A stretch of DNA of 64,000 nucleotides from Plasmodiophora brassicae (GCA_039704465.1 JASFAU010000002.1:620001-684000), one strand, 5' to 3'. Counted from the stretch's first letter, positions 1 to 12,190 are shown. The notes: generated by a model from the letters alone, not told the origin. Numbers and translations are program-made.

Positions 1-530
1 CAGCCTGGTACTTTTTGGAAGACCCGTTGGCTCACTAGCTTTCGTGGTGCGCTGCGCCCCTCTGCGAAACAGATTGAACAAGCTGAACTGTGTCGGGCCC
101 GCTGTTGGCTTGCGATGTTCAGTTGGAGCAGCACGACCCTTCCAGATGAGCGTAAGCAATTCTAATTTGCCCAGTGAACGCCGGACGCGACGGCTTACCA
201 ATGCCCCGAAACGATCATAGATCTTGCGCTTGATTGGGTCGCTCAGTGTCTACAGTCGGGAACAAACGTCACACGTCGCACTGTGGCGCCTATATCTGGT
301 AAGTACCTCGTAGGCGTGTCGAACTTTCTTGAAGTGTTCGGCGTCGCCGCCTTTGTCGGGGTGGTGTTTCAGTGCCATCTGCTTCCATCCCGCCGCTGCC
401 GGATCGCCCCACTCAGGATCCCGATAAACCCACCACCCTTCTCCCAGCCGAGGCCCGTACCAATACTTTCAGGGGGTGCACCGGGCTGAACACCCAGCAA
501 ACCGTACAGACATGTACTGTCGCGGGTCAT
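1..530 (-). CDS. J-domain (DnaJ/Hsp40) protein, 3' end outside window
   Basis: Co-chaperone J domain, which stimulates Hsp70 ATPase. Exons read on the minus strand are 530-461, 395-307 and 249-1, with introns of 65 and 57 nt. Joined, they give a classic J domain: YGLLGVQPGAPPESI in helix I-II, then ALKHHPDKGG containing the invariant HPD, then HAYETLSDPIKRKIYDRFG in helix III-IV. The frame then stays open to position 1, so the protein continues past the left edge and about 136 residues are visible. The start at 530 is the ATG just before the J domain; an in-frame upstream start near 587 is possible. The visible part shows no signal peptide or zinc-finger region, so the subclass and compartment are unknown. 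The splice joins restore a full-length helix II with no gap, which is the main support for the model. Confidence 0.85.
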
Positions 531-830
531 GATGCGACGACGCCGCCGTCGATGACAGTGACCCGCCAAAATGTCGATTCTTGTCACACCTGAAGGGGTA
601 CCCCCAGACCTGCCCCGGCCGTAGAGGCGCCCGCCCCCACAAAAGCGCGTACTGCCTGACAGGTCAGCACAGCCGAGAGGTCCCTAACGCGCCCGGTGCC
701 TGTCTGCACTGCCATACTCGTGAACAGATTTGGATCGGCGCAAGGGATTCCGCAATCCAAGGTTGTTTATAAGGCGCACGGGGTCCAGGCGATTATTAAT
801 TGGGAGGGGCGGTGGGACCTGCCTGTCGAA
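531..830. other. Intergenic gap, no gene seen
   Basis: About 300 bp lie between the J-domain start (minus strand) and the stop of the roadblock gene (minus strand). Short open frames occur but none has family similarity or a splice partner. It probably holds the J-domain promoter and the roadblock 3' UTR. Confidence 0.5.
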
Positions 831-1257
831 TCAGGCCTTTTCTTCCGCGGGCGATGGGTTCTGGATGACAATCATCAGGAAGTCCTTGTCGGGTGCGACC
901 ATGATCTCGTGCTTGACGGAGCGAATACGCATGAACGTCAGGTCGTTCTGAGGCACATTCTGTCATGGCGTCCGGTCATATGGCGCGCTGCGCGATGCGG
1001 TACCTGAGGATCCAGATCGCGAATCACGCTGCGTGCTTTGGCCGCTAACTGCGACAGCTGCGCGGAGTACTCCCTTGTCATCTCCTCGTCCATGCCCTTC
1101 GACGGACGGATCGGGACGCCATCGCTGTTGACCACGATGACGCCTTCGACCCCGGGCCGGTTCTTGATCCGCTCCAGCGTCTCCTCGATTTCTGACGACG
1201 ACTACGCCACGTCATGCCCATCCCCCATCTGCAGCATAGCACCGGCTCCCTCACCAT
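831..1257 (-). CDS. DYNLRB: Dynein light chain roadblock/LC7
   Basis: Light chain of cytoplasmic or axonemal dynein that binds the intermediate chain. Three exons on the minus strand: 1257-1255 (the ATG alone), 1201-1004 and 947-831. The introns are 53 and 56 nt. The product is about 105 residues, the family's usual size. Hallmarks are [17 protein letters not shown], then [12 protein letters not shown], then [20 protein letters not shown] and a terminal [11 protein letters not shown]. Placing the first intron directly after the ATG gives phase 0 and the start [13 protein letters not shown], which matches family starts. Intron-after-start is unusual but no other in-frame ATG fits. This is one of three flagellar or dynein genes in the window, together with CFAP91 and SF-assemblin. 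Confidence 0.93.
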
Positions 1258-1578
1258 TGTTCAACGCGCGCCAACGACTGCCTCCACTGTGACGAATGAC
1301 GTGAAGCCTGAGGGCTGCGATCAGTCCCGAGTTGCGAGACCCGGCTTCGTCCCCTTCTAGACACCAAACGCTGCATCCGGTGATGAGCCCACCAACAGGC
1401 CCAGCACTCTCGACGACGCAGAGCAGCCTGGGACCCTTGGAGGGGATCAGCAAGCCATCGAAGAATGATGGCGAATGGTCGAATATTCGGCAGCGCCCGA
1501 GAGCAGCATTTTGGCGCAGCCTCTGCCATTGTCGATCATCGTCGTTATCGGGCGGATCCCCAGACGCATCCGCCGGGG
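1258..1578. promoter_or_regulatory. Divergent intergenic region
   Basis: This gap separates the start of roadblock (minus) from the PQ-loop gene (plus), so it should carry both promoters. The PQ-loop reading frame is open from 1465, so part of it could be coding if an upstream ATG is used. No clear TATA element was seen. Confidence 0.4.
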
Positions 1579-2702
1579 ATGCGCCGGATCGCCTGCGTCT
1601 GCGACCCGGCCGAGGTCGACGGGTTCGCGTCCGACCCATGGATCCGGTCCGTCTTCCACGACTGCGTGTACACGCCTGCCGACTACGCGTCGTTCTCGCT
1701 CGGATGGCTCTCGATCGTACGTCGACACACGTCTGGGCGACGATACTGATGATGGGTTGACCCACCACCACACGCCACTCAGGTCCTGTTCATGGTCTGT
1801 ACCATTCCCCAGATCGCGTCGAACTATCGGCGGAAGTCTGTTCGGGGCATCAGCAGAGCGTTCGTCGTCGCATGGTGCGATGTGACATTGGAACGGGACG
1901 GGTCAATATTGTGCATTGACCAGTCGTGGGCAGGCTGCTGGGCGACCTTTTCAACGTTGCAGGGTGCATTCTTGGGCACCAGTTGCCGACGCAGACGATC
2001 ACAGGCGTGTACTTCTGTGTGATGGATGCGGTCCTGTTGGGTCAGATTGCGTTCTATTCAAGGCGCCCCCACTGCCGTCGACAACCGTCGCACGTCGAAC
2101 CGCTGCTGCCTGAATCGAGTGGCGATGACGCGTCAACGGCGACGCCGTCTGGGAATACGAAGCGCGTGCAAATGCTCGCTGCTCCGCTTCTGCTGGTAGC
2201 GTTGGTTGGTGGTACGGCGGGAACCTACTTTGTCCAGCAGCGCCAGTTCGTACGGCAGGCACCGCGCCAGCTGCTGTTGCTGAGGGGCACAGGTCCTGCG
2301 TGCCTGTACTCGGACGACCTGACGTCTGTGGAGTTTATCATGGGATCAATCGTGAGCTGGGCATCGGGATTGCTGTACTTTCTGTCAAGGTACGCGTCAT
2401 TGGGTCCCTGTCTGCCAGGGAAACAGAGTTGCCGACTGGGGCGCGCGGCCTGCCTATGTAGGGTACCCCAGGTATACCACAACATTGTAACGAAGACGTG
2501 CACGGGCCTCAGCGTGACCATGTTCGCTATGACGGTGACGTCCAACATCGCATACGGCGCATCCATACTGCTTCGGTTCCCACCCATCAACGGGTTCTTC
2601 TTCGCCGTCACACTTCCGTTCCTAATAGGATCGGTTGGCACACTGGTCTTCGACGTCATCATCGTCTACCAGCTGACCAAGTTTGAAAGGCGCCCCGAAT
2701 AG
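1579..2702 (+). CDS. PQ-loop repeat membrane transporter (Ypq/PQLC2-like)
   Basis: Multi-pass protein of the lysosomal or vacuolar cationic amino-acid transporter family. Exons are 1579-1716, 1783-1874, 1934-2389 and 2462-2702, with introns of 66, 59 and 72 nt and about 308 residues. Two PQ motifs are visible. The first is TIPQIASNYRRKS in exon 2, followed by AWLLGDLFN and the conserved LPTQ. The second is SRVPQVYHN, created exactly across the third splice junction, followed by TGLSVTMF. Seven hydrophobic stretches are expected and I can see at least six. The start at 1579 gives a short cytosolic or lumenal N-terminus; an in-frame ATG at 1465 would add 38 residues. The gene converges with the next one. 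Lysine/arginine export from an acidic organelle is inferred from the family only. Confidence 0.85.
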
Positions 2703-2948
2703 AACCATACAAGACGTCTTCGGCCAATAGCTCCCGCGTACCGAATCGTGTTTGTTCGCTTGCTGGGGCGCCGTCCATCGTTCGCCTTACAGCAGCGACT
2801 GGCTAGTGCACGATGTGAATAACACAGCGCTACAGAACGGGCTCGCTGGATCAATGGCGAACCAGCTATGGCGAAGTCGAACACGAGCCGTATGGCGTAG
2901 GAACGTATATGCATGACATACTGCTGGATTTGGTCGAATGGCGGGCGC

Positions 2949-5047
2949 TTAGACGGGAACGATGATGGATGAGGAAGCGGCGCTCGGCTCCCCGACAGAG
3001 GTCACAGCGTCCCATACGTTGTCGGCCACGCGTGGTGCGACGTCGTGATCGGTCCAGTCGACGGTTGACGCTTTCACATCGAGTGCCAAGGCACTCAGTG
3101 CCAGCACTGCCGCGGCGATCATCATTCCGGCCGTCGCGTCCTGCAACACCAACGTGGCCACCAGAATGACGAGGATGAAGCTGACCATCAGCAACGATCG
3201 CGATGACCGCTTCGACCCATCGCTGTCGAGCTGTGTCGCTGTAGAGCGACAATCAGAATCCCGCCATGCGAACCATGCACACGGTCGCAGACCGATGAAG
3301 TCGGACGCTGCTCTGTGCAATGCAATGAGCATCGACGCGACCACCAGCACGGGGGCGTCCTCGGGCTGAACCGTGCTGAACGCAGCGCTCATCTTCTGCA
3401 GGCCCGTATCCATGATGAGGACGACAACGACAACGATGGTGAACGCCGACAGCCCCGAAACTGCTGTCGACTCCAGGAACGTTCGGCTCAGGTCCGCCTT
3501 CTCTTCTTCGCTCAAGAACAGCCTGACCAGCGTATGGTAAGCGCGCCTGGGCATCCCCGGTGCCCGGTGCGTTGCCGACGACGCACCTGGTCTTCGCCGC
3601 CCGATGGATAGCGGTCATGGCGACGGAGATGATGGCGATCGTCACCGTGACGATCGAGGAGGACACGGACCCGGTGGGCGACACGAGGCTGTTCACGACG
3701 ACAAGGACGGTGGCGACGAACGCCAGCAGAACCTACAGCGGCTCGGTCAGCACGGTCGTCATGTGCCGCCCTCCATCCCAACGGTTGGCGTACCGAAAAG
3801 AGTCGCTCCTTGGGCCACGCGTTGCCTGTGATCGACGTGCTCATGGCGATGTGGCAGGCGGTGAAGACGATCTGGTACGCAAACAACGTCATCGCATGCA
3901 GGGAGTAGGCGATGAACAGGGCGGCGCTGGCCTCGATAGCACCCAGGATGACAGCTCGGGCCATCAGGATCGGCGCGATCGCCATCGAGCGCCCGGTTCG
4001 GTACCTGGCCAGGACCATGGCCGTGACATAGATCGGCCAGGCGCAGGTCAGCAGCAACGCTGTGTAGGTGGGCTGCGACACGCCCACGGTTCGTATCGTG
4101 AATTGCACGCTGACCTGCGCCGCGTTGACCAGGAACAGGAACCCGATCGCCATGCACAGGAAGAGCGTGCCGGACGAGATCGCGTCGACGTCGAACAGGA
4201 CGATCGGGCTGCGATGGCGCTGATGGGGTGGGTGTGCCGCCTCGACCGGTTGCTGCTGGTGCTCGGCACTGCCGGCCACCCAGCCCGGCTGGTGCGCCAT
4301 CTCCACGAAATGGTTGATGTTCGCCATCTGCTGGATCGGCCAGAGCTTGCCGTGCATGTGCCGCCGGATCAGGTTCGGGACGACCCGGTCGAACCGCTCC
4401 AGGAACGCGTTGATGCGATTGATCAGGTACGTCAGCGCCTGCTGGTGCAATTCGGCGTACTCCTTGTACGCCAGCCGGTCGTCGGCGCCCGCCAGGCCCT
4501 TACGTTTGGCCTTGTCCAGTGTGTTGCTAACAATGGTCGCCGCCCGGAAAACGGCTTCGCCCACCGCGGTTCGAGAGATCTCGTACGTGGCCTGAAGGTG
4601 GTCTTTCGAATACGTATCGATGCCTTTCCGAACAAGGCTGTCGACGATGTCGTACTGCTGGGCGATGGCGTCGTCGACGGACGCGAAATCAATGATGGCG
4701 TCCCGCGGGATGACGTGCGCCCATCTGCGAGCCAGCGTCTGCAACCGGAACGGGAACGACTGACTCGATAGGGCCCTGCTGTCGGTGTCGGTCGACGTCG
4801 CCACCGACGGCGTCCCGATCGGGTGCATGGACGGCAGTTGCACTTGCTGGTCGTAGTACGACGGGATCGTTAACGGCGCTGGAGGAGCGACGGTCGACGG
4901 TACCGACGACGTCGTCAGGTACTCCGACGACGACGGGCCCTGCTGCTTGTCGTTCGTGGTCGTATCTGCCTTCGGCGACGCCGATAACGACGCCGCCAGT
5001 TTGTCGTCGTGGCCATCGTTCGAGTGGCCCTCCAGCCACGCCGACAT
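2949..5047 (-). CDS. Large multi-pass membrane protein, family not recognised
   Basis: Four-exon model on the minus strand: 5047-3794, 3732-3587, 3546-3293 and 3238-2949. Introns are 61, 40 and 54 nt and the product is about 647 residues. The last intron is a multiple of three and could instead be retained. The N-terminal 130 residues are Ser/Thr/Pro-rich and look disordered. A helical, charged middle follows (residues about 150-290). The second half has roughly eight or more hydrophobic helices, for example SSGTLFLCMAIGFLFLV and VLLAFVATVLVVVNSLV. No signal peptide is seen. I recognise no catalytic or transport motif. The start at 5047 follows an in-frame stretch with poor coding character; a longer start is possible. 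The gene shares a divergent promoter region with the oxidase at 5421. Confidence 0.7.
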
Positions 5048-5420
5048 GCTGAACGGCCCCTGATCTACCGTACCAATATTGACGGCGCGTGCCTGGATAT
5101 CCCCAGATCGACGCCCGGTGCCAGAAGCATCGCAAGTCTCAATGTACAATGGCCTTTGCCCACGTCGGTCCCTGTGGTTGTGACGCAGGCGCCTACGCTC
5201 CCAGGTCTCGCGCGTGCTTCCATCCTTTCGAGCATCGGCAGCCAGTACCTGGCCGGGCACACAATAGAATGGTTCCCCTGGGCACTGAAAGGGATGCTTC
5301 GGCGAGCTATAAATGCGCCGGTTGACACGTCACAGAGGAGCGACGTGGTCGGGCCCCGGACAAACAGAGAAGGCCCTTGGGCAAGAGTCGCCCACGCGAT
5401 CGAACCGATCGATTGTTGCA
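5048..5420. promoter_or_regulatory. Divergent promoter region with a TATA-like site
   Basis: About 370 bp separate the starts of two divergent genes. A TATAAAT sequence lies at about 5308-5314, roughly 110 bp before the oxidase ATG. This is a plausible TATA box for the plus-strand gene, but one match of this length could be chance. Confidence 0.35.
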
Positions 5421-7199
5421 ATGTCGTTGTCGGGCTTGCTGTCCGCGTTGTGGAAGTCGGATGGGGTCCGCCCGCCGCCGTTCGACCCGGCCAGTATCGA
5501 GCCGGTGGCGGGCCCCGTTCTGTCGGCGCTGCGAGACGGGGTCCAGGACGGGACCATTGTCCTGCCCAGCGATCCCGAGTACGCGGCGCTGAGGCTGCCC
5601 TGGAACTACGACGTTGCTGGCACGCCCAGCGTCATTGTTCGGTGCAAGTCGGAGGCGGACGTCGTCGCCGTTGTGTCGTGCGCCGGCCAGCACGACGTTG
5701 GGCTCTGCGTCGCTGGCGGACGTCATTCGTTCTATTCGTCGGTATCCGGCGCGATCATGCTCGACCTCGGCCTGCTTAACGCGGTAAGCCCGGAAGCGCA
5801 CCTGAGACGGTGCCGGTCAAGAGAGACGACCTCGTAAACGCGTCGTCGTGTCAGGTGACTGTTGACGCGGAGCAATCGATCGCCGTCGTCCAAGGGGGCG
5901 CGAAACTGGAGAACTTGGACGCCGCATGTGCCCCATACGGGCTGGCGGTGACCGCTGGAACGAACCCTGACACGGGCGTTGGCGGGTTGACGTTAGGCGG
6001 CGGGGTCGGCCTGCTGGCCAGGCGTTTCGGCATGACGATCGACAATCTGGTTGCCGTGAAGATGGTCCTGGCGGACGGCCAGGTCGTCGGCGCCGACGAG
6101 AACATGAACCCGGACCTGTTCTGGGCTGTGCGAGGCGGCGGGGGCAACTTCGGTACGATCTGCGCCAGCAGCTGTCGCTTCGCCATTCGTCTGTCAATTG
6201 TGAGACGCACAGGTGTCGTCCTGGAGTTTCGCTTCAGGTTGCACAAGATTGGGAACCAGGGACGCGTTGTGGCCGGGAACATGGTGTACCTCCGGCCGTG
6301 GATCCTGCGGCCGGTCATGGAATACCCGCCGACCGCCATGCGCCTCCATCGTGATTACTGGCTGGAGATGCCGCCGGAAATGGGGGCCCTTGCCGTCGTG
6401 GTGTCCCAGGGGCCGTTCGTCGCGATGTATTGCTACTCTGGTGATGTCGACGAAGGCAAGCGCATTGCGGGCGACAAGCTGTCCACGCTGGGGAGGACGT
6501 TCATCAACACAGCGGGCAACGAGGTCAGCTACCACCTCGAGGCACAGCGCCTGGCACTTGGCCCCGACGGCAAAGGCCAGCAGCCTGGATATCACTATGA
6601 GGTCGATGACGAACGACGCTCACGACAAATGCAGTCGTGGTTGACACGTGTCCCTAGAAATCCGTTCTGGTGGACTCGCTCCCGGACGACCTTCTCGATA
6701 TCCTCTGGGAGCAATCCTCTGTGGGACCGTACGTATCAAGTTGTTGATGATGGTGCAAGCAATGGCGGCACCTGACGTCGTCGTCTTCGTTAGGTCCGGA
6801 TCGGCGCTCGTGATAATGATTCTTGGCGGGAAGGTTGCTTCGGTTGCGTCCGAGGCGACCGCGTTCCCTCATCGGCAGGCTCGTTTCTGGATCCTGGCGT
6901 TGGCCTGGTTCCCGTACAGTGAAGACGTTCCTGCACGCACAGCCGCCGTGGAATGGACGCGCCAGACAGTCCATCGCATACGCCCGTTCTCCTCCGGGAC
7001 CTATCAGACGATCGGCAAGCGAGACGAGGACGAACCGTCAGGTGCTGCACAGGCCTCTGCACGCGTCGAGGCCTGGCGCAGGCACGGCGACGGCACCGAC
7101 GTCTTCGGGGGCAACATTGAGCGCCTGCGACGAATCAAGGCCAAGTACGACCCGAAGAACGTCTTCAAGTACAACAACAATATCGACCCGAAAGCGTAG
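5421..7199 (+). CDS. FAD-linked oxidase, berberine-bridge-enzyme-like
   Basis: Flavoprotein oxidase of the VAO/PCMH superfamily. Exons are 5421-5783, 5855-6152, 6213-6601, 6658-6728 and 6794-7199, about 508 residues. The FAD domain is clear: GTPSVIVRCKSEADVVAVV, then GGRHSFYSS carrying the His that is normally attached to FAD, then GVGGLTLGGGVGLLARRFG and DLFWAVRGGGGNFG. The BBE C-terminal motif YDPKNVFKYNNNI ends the protein. At the position where bicovalent BBEs have a second flavin-linking Cys, this protein reads AGTNPDTG, so mono-covalent or non-covalent FAD is predicted. There is no signal peptide at this start, unlike plant BBEs, so a cytosolic enzyme is likely. The substrate cannot be told. 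Its stop lies 73 bp from the stop of the convergent REV3 gene. Confidence 0.88.
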
Positions 7200-7272
7200 A
7201 GCGGTATATAAAACACGGGCGAACTCCGGTCAGACTATATTACGTCTAACCGTCATGTGGGGAGACCCATAT

Positions 7273-10200
7273 TCACCAGTCGTATGCAACGCCGGCCGGA
7301 GCACCATGACTGGAATTCCTCGTCAGGATATGCTGCAGGTGCATCTGTTCGAAGTACGCCGGGCAATCGAGCGACTCGCACAGATGAACACCGCCGGTGC
7401 ACTCCTGGCATATGCGATGCAGCCGATGCAGACTCGCCTGGTGCTTGTGGCTGTTCGCCGCCCGATGGGCAGCAACCATTTGGGCGCCATCCGCACACGA
7501 CCGGCAACTCGTGTCCCCGCATATGGGGCAGCGAGCCAGCAGTCGATCGATTGGCCCTTGGTTACCAGCATACACGCCCCTTGGGCGCGGCAGCTCTTCA
7601 TACCAGCGCCATATGTTGACATGGACGAGGGACGTCAGGCGACCGAGACTTGGGAGGAGCTGCTTCGTGATGTAGTAGGTGACGTTGATCCGCAACTGAC
7701 TTCCAGGCGCAAGGACATCGCCAGGGGGCTTAACAACATCGGTCAGCCTGTCGTCCCGGTTACCGTACACAACCTGAGGAGCAAGTCAGGCATGGAGATA
7801 CGACACGCAAGAATTGCAGATTGAAACGTACGACATAGGGGACCCGCTCTTTGTACAGTGGGGTTGCGCGTGGGTCGACGTCCATCAGTCGTTGGGCGAC
7901 AGTGGCACCAGGAGGCTTCGTCTTGCTGCGGTACTTCTCTACACTCACCGTCAGCAGACAGCAACTTGCACATGCTAACCTACAAACCCATGCGGACCTC
8001 CTTGGCGAACACGTATTGCATCACAGATATGTCGCCTGATACAGACGCCGCAATAAGATACCGCTGACGGATGAAGAGCGCACTGATGCACACCTACCCA
8101 GCATCATACGAGTCCACAGCGACTCCAGGTAGTTTCGCAGGCGAGACAAATCCTTCTTGAACATGAACGTGATGGTTCTATCCATTGCTTCAACAAGAAG
8201 CGGGCACCCATCGCGCCTGATTACTTCGAGACCTGCGTACGCTACTCAGCAAGGACGTAGGCCAGTCATCAGCCGTCCCTCCAAACCTTTCGCGTCAATG
8301 ACAGGAGTATCTTCCAGCTTCTCATATTTCAGGCCGACATATCGTTTCTTGGATACCAGAATGCAGGGTTGGTACACCTGTTCGAATAACGTCAGTTGGG
8401 CTGAGACGTCCCGACGAATCCCCTATACCTTCTCAAACAGCAGCTTGACTGGTGGCGGATTCGAATCCGAAACGCGCTTGGCAATGGCAGCACCGATATC
8501 GAACGCTTCGGCAAGCGTTCGCCCTGGGACCGATACAAACCTGTTTCGACTCTCAGTTGTCCGGGTTAGAGTACCTACCAACAGACAGCGCTCACAAACA
8601 TTGAGTCTGTGTCGGCGTACACGACGCGAGCACGCCAATCAGCTTCAGTCTCGACGAGCGCAATAGCGCGTTCCAACGTCTGCCGCCCGGTTTCCACAAT
8701 GGTATCCGCGATCTCGGCACAGGGCATACGACCAGAAAATCCCGCTGCAGTATACCCATACCTGTGGAGCGAACAGGTCAGAACGGCCACCCACTCCCTA
8801 CTGTGCTAGACGTCGTACGTGACGTTTGCAAGCATCTTGATGCCGAACTGTTTCGCGTTCATCTGTGCCCACTTTGGGTCGTCACTTGGAATGCTCTTCA
8901 TTGCCTGCAATGGACGGCATTTAGACGTACCTAATGGATGCGATGATGAAGAAGCGCTTACCGATTTTATAGCAACACGAGTTTTCAGTAAGTCACTCAA
9001 GACACGAGGCAGTAGACCGTTGCGCATGTCATCATCACCACGACGGTCGAAATAGACGACGCCGTTAGGCGATACAGCGACCTTCCCTGACCGCAAGGTG
9101 TTCCAGTCGGCAAGGACCGCCCCATTGGCACCGAGAGGAACAGTCGGGGAGTTCGATGACAGTGCACTTTCAAGCGACGACAATGACCCGACACAGGTCG
9201 AGTAGCATATGTCCCGAGATATCACTATCGACGGGTAGAGCGACTGGAAATCGAGGACAATGACGGGATCGCAATACATAGCGCTGTGTGGCTCCATGAT
9301 CAGTGGGATGCATTCCATAGCGGGCTGCCCTGCCACCTGCTCTGGCGAAGCAGACATGAAGCTGAACCCTTCCCGAATACCAGCGCGAATCATGACCGAT
9401 TCAACGCGATACTGCAGGGAAGCTCGTCAGCAACTTCGACAAAGACGGTACAAGCGCAAGGGCACCTGGGATCCCCGCGTCAGGACGCTGTAAAAGTCGA
9501 TGCCGAACAGTCTTGCCAATTCGCTCGTATGCTGGATAAGGTTCTGTTGCTTCAATATACGAAGTCCTACGTCAGCCCGGTGAAGACGATCATCAAGTGC
9601 TCGGCGCAAACCAGCCGGATGTGGTGTCCGTGCCAGCCGGTTCAGGGTTTGCCACGAGCGATAAGGTGTCCGCACAGACAGGAGATGCAAAGCGACGACG
9701 TGAAGAGAGTATGAAGGAAGTTTGACTTCGGATCGCATCAGCCTCCAAAGATTGAGGACGATCCGCCCAGTCACATGTAGACCCGACCCTTTCTTCTTGT
9801 CCCTGCAAGAACGATACGTTTGCTTAGGGACATGACGAATGTCGACAACACACGCCTTACCATTCATCATTAAATGCCGCTCTCGGCTTGGCCAGCGCGA
9901 CTCGAGATATCTCATGGAGCAAAGGAGTGGGCCTCTTCAGAGCACTCCAACGCTCATCAAGGTATCCCAGGGACTGTTTCTGAATCTCATATGCGACAAT
10001 AAAGTCGGGATCGATATCCCTTATCTCGGCAACGAATCGATCGAGTAGGTCAGCTTCCGTAGGCACTTCGACTAACCTAACAGCAGATGGGTCGTATCCA
10101 ACCTGCAGCGGGACGTGAATAGGGGCACCAACGTCGCTCAGCGACTCCCGGTTGACAAGAACGACTGCCGGCACCCGACCACCATCGTCACGTTCTATCC

Positions 10201-12190
10201 GGATAACGATGGCGATGACCGGGTCGTACTCCGGAGCAGGTTCCAGCGTCCCTCGACAGGACAGCAATGTCTCAATGCAGGCCACGACGACGTTCTGGAC
10301 AACATGAGAGAGGGCATGCGGTTCCGAACTGGGAAGCGAGGTGGGCGACGCTTGCTGGACTTCCGCGGCTGCAGACGACGAACCCTGTGACCCGAACTGC
10401 GACACGACATTGTTAGCAGCGGCGAACACCTTTCGGCCGCTGCTGTCGATGTGACCAGCTGCAACGGCAACACCTTTGCGGCCACTTCGAACGATATCAG
10501 GGGCTGCTGGTGGGTCGTCCCTCGGCTGCATGAACCGTCCAGGCATTGGGATTGCGTTACGACCGTTAACTGGAAACAATTCGTCAACGACATCGGAAGG
10601 CAGACGGCCAGATCGGTGAAGTTCCGCGAGCTCTCTGTCCCTGTGCGACGAATCGGAAAAGAACGGCCGCTGTGCCAGGATGATGCCAGCGTCTCCACTG
10701 ACTTGCGAGCCAGATACAGAGCAAGGCATTTCAGGAACGTGGTCGTCCTCAGGGAGTTCCTCAACGTCCACATCCGCCTCTTTCACTTCATGATCGTCAG
10801 TTTCTAGGCGACCTTCGTCTGCTGGTTCATCGACGTCAGCATCCGCTACATGCATTTCTGTATCAGCCCCTTGGTTGTTGTGAGCATTGAACTCTGAAAT
10901 CAGATGCGGCCAATGGTCCAAGACGTAGGCCTCGGTAAGCCACCGGTAGGGCTTCCCAGATTCGACCGGAGGGCTGGAGAGTCGGAATCGGTACTGGGGA
11001 TACCGTCCAGAGCGATCCATGCGAACGCCGTCAATTCGAGGCTCGACTCGAAGAGACCGCCGACGATCTTTACGATCGATCTCATTGCAGGCTTGTTCGA
11101 GCTGAGACAAACCGGAAGGTTGGTCACCAGCGATCATGTCCCCCAGGTCACTTTCCACAGCTTCATCCTCACTGGTTGCATTGCCCCCGCCGAACTTGTT
11201 CCGGTTCATTGCTGTCAGCAGGTCCTCATCCGAATCGACAGGCTCTTGCGGTGGAAGAACTTCGCCGTCATTGACGTCTACGCTCGCAGCTTGCGACAGA
11301 GCCATCTGCGACAGACTTAACGGCTGACTGCCTGGCGGAGCTTCGAGCGAGGCCGCCTCTTGAAGCAAAGCTTGAAGGCGTGCCCGCGCCGCTGCCTCGG
11401 GCCCCGACGGCGCGTAATGATCGACCCGAGCGGTGAGCTCCTGCTCATGCAGTTGACTCGACAGCCCAAGGTCTTTCCATACGCTGGCAAGCGACGGGAC
11501 GGTCAACCCCTCAGGGACGGCGTCATAGGGATTCAAGATCGAGTCAGCGTCAACGTCGATTTCCAGGATCTTCTCGGAGGCCACACGCGCGATAGGGCTC
11601 AGCGTCCCGCCTGGCAGGTCGACACCGTCCCGATATCGGCAGTCAGCACGTCGGAGATGCAACCAGTCCATGCCATACAGCAGGTGCTCGATAAAGAATT
11701 GCAGCGTGTACGGGACATGTGCGTGCTGGACGAGGAAGCGATGCCCGTTGAAGAGTGTTCCAGAGCGTAACAGGGCGGCCACAGCCTTCATCGATGATGG
11801 ATCAGTGAGACTGATCCTGGCCATGCTTCGCATCCGCCGACAGTACCCATAGACCGGGCGGCGCTTGACAAGCTCGGCGGAATAGATAACGGGAGGCGTG
11901 GTGGCCGATGCCGACATGGCGTCATGAAGGCAAGAGCACAGTAGGTCAAGGTCGGGTGCACCTTGATCGATGTCGTCGACGTCGATGAGAAGGTAAGGGT
12001 AGAAACCATGGATATGCAGGCAGACGGGTTGTCGGGCGCCGGCCGCCGAGCCGAACACGCGAATTTCAGGTGATCGTGTGGGTGCCAGGCGTCGGTCGCC
12101 AGACCAAGGCAACGGAACGCGGTTGTCAGGATCGATGGCGTGGACGGTCCAGTCAACAGTAACGATGCGGACCGACAGTGTGTCCTCCAT
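7273..12190 (-). CDS. REV3: DNA polymerase zeta catalytic subunit
   Basis: B-family polymerase for translesion synthesis. Eleven exons on the minus strand: 12190-9861, 9802-9466, 9411-8962, 8904-8819, 8761-8600, 8540-8429, 8377-8287, 8232-8098, 8035-7988, 7938-7832 and 7773-7273. Ten introns of 49-62 nt give about 1,452 residues. The N-terminus SVRIVTVDW with IRVFG and CLHIHGFYPYL is REV3-specific. Then come the degenerate exonuclease region (IVAYEIQKQSLGYL), GRIVLNLWRLMRSEV, RLFGIDFYSVLTRGSQ, motif A DFQSLYPSIV, and motif B NVTYGYTAAGFSGRMPC assembled across a splice. Motif C reads YADTDSM, where most REV3 proteins have YGDTDS. Two C-terminal cysteine clusters (CPICGDTSCRSC and CQECTG with CESLDCP) match the zinc and iron-sulphur sites that bind accessory subunits. 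A long acidic linker (residues about 300-600) resembles the variable insert. An ATG at 12250 is an alternative start. Confidence 0.95.

Noticed and set aside
3560..4771. 403-codon plus-strand open frame
   Set aside because: Antisense of the large membrane protein; Arg/Gly/Asp-rich shadow without a family.
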